Origin: JAYTQG01 sp043746815
GTDB lineage: Bacteria; Actinomycetota; Thermoleophilia; Miltoncostaeales; Miltoncostaeaceae
Assembly: GCA_043746815.1 (NCBI GenBank)
Contig: JAYTQG010000136.1
Location: forward strand, 1-9,382
DNA: 9,382 nt
Reading direction: 5' to 3'
The translations under genes and the position numbers were made by a program. Positions 6,562 through 9,382 of the stretch are shown one piece after another. A model generated the notes under the pieces. It saw only the letters and a program-made list of their open reading frames with translations. It made no database searches and was not told where the DNA came from. The first letter of the stretch is position 1; each line of letters starts with the position of its first letter.

Positions 6562-8098
6562 TACGAACCGGCATCGGTCGGCGGGCGGTCAAGCACTGAT
6601 CGCGGCTCTTGGCGTTATTGTCGTCCTCGGCATCTTGGTGAGTCTGGCCCTGTCGGTGGCAGACTTTACTAAGGGCAGCACGACCCGCGAGGGGCGGAGT
6701 CAGCAGGCACTTCAGGCGGCGGACTCAGCAGTAAACCAATATGTTGGCCGACTTGTTGAGGATCCCTACTACTATCTCCACTACGTCGACAACGCGGAGG
6801 ACACCCGCATCGTCGGCGGTTCGAGCTACGCAGCCGGAGACGACTTTAGACCCACTGGTTCGTTTCAGTGGACCTACGGAACGGGCGTACCGACGAAATA
6901 TATTCCCTTGGAGAAGGACGCCGACAACGTGGCAGTCAAGGGTTCATACGGCTATGTGGACTATTCCCTGAGGGTTCGCCCCAGTCCGGATGGGCTCACC
7001 ACGAGAATCACCGCCACTGGTCGCGTTGGCGGTACTGGGCCGGGCGCGGTGACACGGTCCGTTGAGGCAACGATCAAGCCACAGTCCGTCAGCGACTTCC
7101 AGCTGATATCAGACGGTTCACAGAGCTATAGTTCCATCACGACCGGAAAGCTCTACGTCATCAATGGCAACCTCACGATGAACGCTCCGGGCTTTGCCGA
7201 GGGAAGCGTGTATGCCGACGGAAGGATATGTGCTGGATCATGCGCAGGCGGCGTGTCGAATATCGCATCGTCCCGTTTCAACACAGCGGCGACGAATCCG
7301 AAGCGGGAATACATTGCAGGTGACACGGCTCCAAAGAACTTCAGTCAGAGGTGGCCGTCGCCCGTTGACTTTACGTTGTTCTCCGTGGACAACCAGAATA
7401 CCCGAGCATTCGCGGCGGGAGCAAATACGCTCTGGGCGGATCCGAGCGTTGGCTACTGGATGATTCAGTTCTACGACGACGGATCGACGGTCGGCAAATA
7501 CAACCTCTGGAAAATGACGACGTGGAACCAATGGACGGGGGCCGCAACCGGACGAACTCCTGTCGTTCTGGGAGCGAGCCTGCCAGATCCGATTTCAGTG
7601 TTGTATTTCGATCAACCGGTGGTAATCGGCGACTACAGTTGGGGAGGTAAAGAGTCAGAGGTGAATGGGCGCGTAACCGTTGCGTCGAAGGGTGAGGTCT
7701 TCTTCGGTGGAAATGTGAAGGTAAAGAGCCACAGCGATGATGTCTTGGGCGTTATCGCTGGGACATACGTCACGCTGGCGCGAACCTTGCCACCAGACAC
7801 GGAAATCTGGTCCTCCATCATTGGCCAGGGTGAGACCGGACAGACCAAGACCTTTCGGGTATCCATGTGTTCAGGGACCGGTGGACTGCCACCCTTGAAC
7901 ACCCTGCACTTTCACGGATCCGAGGTCGAGAAGGGCGCCTGCATCGGCACTCAATATCCGGAACCCGACGCCTATACTCCAACGCGCTTCTGGGACTGGG
8001 ACGAGAACCGGAAGAACCTCGTTCCCCCGCTCTATCCGGTTTTGCCGGGTTCGTATGAGATCAGTAACTGGCGCGAGGTGAAGACACCCGGCACCTGA
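6530..8098 (+). CDS. PilX/GspK-like minor pilin lacking Glu5, with long ectodomain (cassette B)
   Basis: The ATG at 6530 overlaps the previous gene by 32 bases and has GGAGG at 6516-6520. The 522-residue product has an unusual 20-residue leader containing two cysteines and ending in GG, then Q21-ALIA25 and a hydrophobic helix. As in the cassette A copy, +5 is Ala. Shared landmarks are the post-helix segment (GRSQQALQAADSAVN), NAED at 88-91 against PAED, the SDFQLISD strand, a two-cysteine turn at C234/C238 (CxxxC here, CxxC in the other copy), PSPVDF, DVLGVIAG, and a C-terminal NWREVKTPGT. It is probably the tip-capping minor pilin of the second cassette. The large ectodomain has no function I recognise. 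Its leader overlaps the coding sequence of the previous gene, which may explain the odd leader composition. Confidence 0.82.
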   Translation: MFFCETACSNNTNRHRSAGGQALIAALGVIVVLGILVSLALSVADFTKGSTTREGRSQQALQAADSAVNQYVGRLVEDPYYYLHYVDNAEDTRIVGGSSYAAGDDFRPTGSFQWTYGTGVPTKYIPLEKDADNVAVKGSYGYVDYSLRVRPSPDGLTTRITATGRVGGTGPGAVTRSVEATIKPQSVSDFQLISDGSQSYSSITTGKLYVINGNLTMNAPGFAEGSVYADGRICAGSCAGGVSNIASSRFNTAATNPKREYIAGDTAPKNFSQRWPSPVDFTLFSVDNQNTRAFAAGANTLWADPSVGYWMIQFYDDGSTVGKYNLWKMTTWNQWTGAATGRTPVVLGASLPDPISVLYFDQPVVIGDYSWGGKESEVNGRVTVASKGEVFFGGNVKVKSHSDDVLGVIAGTYVTLARTLPPDTEIWSSIIGQGETGQTKTFRVSMCSGTGGLPPLNTLHFHGSEVEKGACIGTQYPEPDAYTPTRFWDWDENRKNLVPPLYPVLPGSYEISNWREVKTPGT

Positions 8099-8103
8099 AC
8101 TCC

Positions 8104-8146
8104 GGTCGCGATGGGGGCGGGATAGTCTCCCGCCCCCATGGCGACC
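8104..8146 (+). terminator. Very strong hairpin ending the pilin block and covering the next start codon
   Basis: ATGGGGGCGGGA (8111-8122) is exactly complementary to TCCCGCCCCCAT (8128-8139) around a 5-base loop. After one G-G mismatch the stem continues with GGTCGC (8104-8109) and GCGACC (8141-8146). That is 18 pairs in 19 positions, starting 5 bases after the cassette B stop. No T-run follows. It probably ends the pilin transcript or stabilises its 3' end. The ATG at 8138 of the following permease is inside the right arm, so the structure could also restrict translation of that gene from read-through RNA. Confidence 0.75.
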
Positions 8147-9055
8147 ACCGCATTCGCAGCGCTGATCCTGATGCTGGTCGGCGCCGTTCTTCGGCGGTTC
8201 AGTCTCGTCAGGCCGGAGGACGGTTCGGTCCTCGTCCGGATCGTTATCTACGCCGCCACGCCGGCGCTGATCCTCCAGATCCTGCTGAGGTCAGACCTCT
8301 CCCCGACGCTGATCGTCGTTCCGGTGATTGCCTTTGCGGTGCACGGGATACTGGTGGGGCTCGCGCTGGTCGCCAGCAGGGCCTTCAGACTCGACCGCCC
8401 ACGCACCGGAGCGATGATCGTGGCCACGGCTGTCGGGAACACCGGGTTCTTCGGCGTCCCGCTGATCGCCAACTCCGGGCCAGGGTTCTCACCCGCGGCG
8501 GCCATCATGTACGACGTCCTCGCGACCGGGCTGATCACCTGGGTCTCAACAACTGCGGTGGGCAGCGCGTACGGGGAAGGCGGGGACCAGAGGGTTGATT
8601 GGAAGGAAGTGCGCCGGACACTCCTCTTACCGCCGAACTGGGCGCTGGCTGCCGGGATCATCCTGAACCTCTCGGGTGTTCATCACATGCCAGAAGCGCT
8701 GGATCGACCGCTTGGCTTCCTCGCGGCAGCCGTGCTGCCGCTTGTCATGCTCTACGTCGGGATCGTGGTCGCGCCCCGAGGCATCCAGCGAGTCTGGCCC
8801 CAGGTGGCGACCGTTGTCGTCATCCGTCTGGTGGTCGCGGCCGTGATCGGATTTGCCCTCGGCTACGCCGTCGGCCTGCGGGGGGTCGTCCTGCACACGG
8901 TCGTTCTCATGGCCGCCATGCCGACTGCGATCATGTCGCTCGTGATCGGGAGCGGGCAATACAAGTTGAACGCGGACATCGTGGCGGGGTCCATTCTTTT
9001 GACTACGCTGCTCTGCACCGCCACTTTGCCCCTGATCCGGGCGATCCTCGTATGA
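8138..9055 (+). CDS. AEC-family (auxin efflux carrier-like) permease
   Basis: This 305-residue integral membrane protein has hydrophobic segments throughout, with the layout of the AEC/membrane transport family. These are secondary transporters; characterised bacterial members carry substrates such as malate. Family signs are TPALILQIL at 41-49, NTGFFGVPL at 101-109 in the first half, and LPLVMLYVG at 200-208 and MPTAIMSLVIGS at 261-272 in the second half. A hydrophilic stretch at about 145-160 separates the two halves. The substrate cannot be read from the sequence. The ATG at 8138 is the only usable start: an in-frame stop at 8123 lies just upstream, and the next Met (residue 12) would cut the first helix. 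No Shine-Dalgarno sequence is visible and the start lies in a hairpin, so translation may be leaderless. It overlaps pyrF as ATGA. Confidence 0.9.
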   Translation: MATTAFAALILMLVGAVLRRFSLVRPEDGSVLVRIVIYAATPALILQILLRSDLSPTLIVVPVIAFAVHGILVGLALVASRAFRLDRPRTGAMIVATAVGNTGFFGVPLIANSGPGFSPAAAIMYDVLATGLITWVSTTAVGSAYGEGGDQRVDWKEVRRTLLLPPNWALAAGIILNLSGVHHMPEALDRPLGFLAAAVLPLVMLYVGIVVAPRGIQRVWPQVATVVVIRLVVAAVIGFALGYAVGLRGVVLHTVVLMAAMPTAIMSLVIGSGQYKLNADIVAGSILLTTLLCTATLPLIRAILV

Positions 9056-9382
9056 ACTTCGGCGACCACATTGCCGCGGTCGTTGCAGAGCGCCGGAGCC
9101 AGGTTGTCCTTGGGTTGGATCCTGATCCCGCCCGGATTGGGCCGGGGGCCGCCCGCGCGTCGGCGTTCTGTCAGGCGGTCATCGCAGCGGCTGGACCGGC
9201 GTCCGCCGCGTGCAAGCCGCAACTTGCTTGCTTCGAGCGGTTCGGCGCGGACGGGTGGAAGGCATTTGAGGAGGTCGCTCAGGCCGCGTCGGACGCCGGC
9301 CTTGTCGTCATCGCCGACGCCAAGCGTGGTGACATTGGGCAAACCGCCCAGGCCTATGCCGAGGCGTTTCTGCGCGATCCAG
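9052..9382 (+). CDS. pyrF: Orotidine 5'-phosphate decarboxylase, N-terminal part (cut by window end)
   Basis: The first 110 residues of OMP decarboxylase are present; the enzyme converts orotidine monophosphate to UMP, the last step of de novo pyrimidine synthesis, in the cytoplasm. The TIM-barrel start LGLDPDP is at 20-26, KPQLACFERFG at 55-65, and the catalytic segment VIADAKRGDIGQTA at 86-99, with D89, K91 and D94 forming the DxKxxD motif. The KPQ...FE..G and KRGDIG.TA patterns fit the subfamily-2 type of PyrF (as in mycobacteria and Myxococcus) rather than the E. coli type. The ATG overlaps the permease stop as ATGA, so the two are probably cotranscribed. This could hint that the permease moves a pyrimidine-related anion, but that is speculation. 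The rest of the gene lies beyond the window. Confidence 0.95.
   Translation, partial: MNFGDHIAAVVAERRSQVVLGLDPDPARIGPGAARASAFCQAVIAAAGPASAACKPQLACFERFGADGWKAFEEVAQAASDAGLVVIADAKRGDIGQTAQAYAEAFLRDP

Larger units (their letters stand above)
359..8098 (+). other. Tandem pair of paralogous three-gene minor-pilin cassettes
   Basis: Cassette A (359-3901) and cassette B (4019-8098) have the same order, V-like, W-like, X-like. Both have a 4-base overlap between genes 1 and 2, and a 23- or 32-base overlap between genes 2 and 3. Protein landmarks match pair by pair, but the sequences have diverged well beyond a recent duplication. No transposase or integrase is visible in or beside the pair. Confidence 0.85.

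Noticed and set aside
359..8098. Type II secretion (gsp) or Tad pilus locus
   Set aside because: No secretin, ATPase, platform protein, prepilin peptidase or Flp-type pilin is in the window, so the apparatus served cannot be decided; only the minor-pilin roles are argued.
1..9382. CRISPR array, tRNA/rRNA genes, insertion sequence or attachment site
   Set aside because: No regularly spaced direct repeats, no tRNA-like cloverleaf or rRNA motif, and no transposase or integrase frame were seen on either strand.

Overview
The window comes from a GC-rich bacterium. The short lysine/arginine-rich prepilin leaders, frequent GTG/TTG starts, the GGM-tailed chaperonin and the subfamily-2 type pyrF suggest an actinomycetote, possibly class Thermoleophilia. 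That placement is an inference from gene style, not from a marker phylogeny.

Layout, all on the + strand: (1) the last 50 codons of groEL; (2) a gap of about 200 bases packed with GC-rich inverted repeats; (3) cassette A, three overlapping genes for a large PilV-like prepilin with Ig-like/carboxypeptidase-regulatory-like modules, a PilW-like prepilin, and a PilX/GspK-like protein whose N-terminal helix lacks the usual Glu at +5; (4) a 117-base spacer with a hairpin; (5) cassette B, a diverged paralogue of cassette A with the same order, overlaps and protein landmarks; (6) a very strong hairpin that ends the pilin block and contains the start codon of the next gene; (7) an AEC-family (auxin efflux carrier-like) permease; (8) the 5' part of pyrF, coupled to the permease by an ATGA overlap.

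Within each cassette the genes overlap by 4 and then 23 or 32 bases, so their products are probably translated together in fixed ratios. By analogy with PilV/PilW/PilX of type IV pili and GspI/J/K of type II secretion, each triplet probably forms the priming and tip complex of a type IV filament. The large Ig-like V component would be a tip-displayed adhesin-like arm. Two diverged cassettes side by side suggest two alternative or cooperating tips. No assembly ATPase, platform protein, prepilin peptidase or major pilin lies in the window.

Base composition is uneven. Hand-counted 60-base lines give about 63-67% GC in cassette A, 50-55% in cassette B and 72-78% in the permease and pyrF. This marks the pilin block, and cassette B most of all, as compositionally distinct from its housekeeping flanks.
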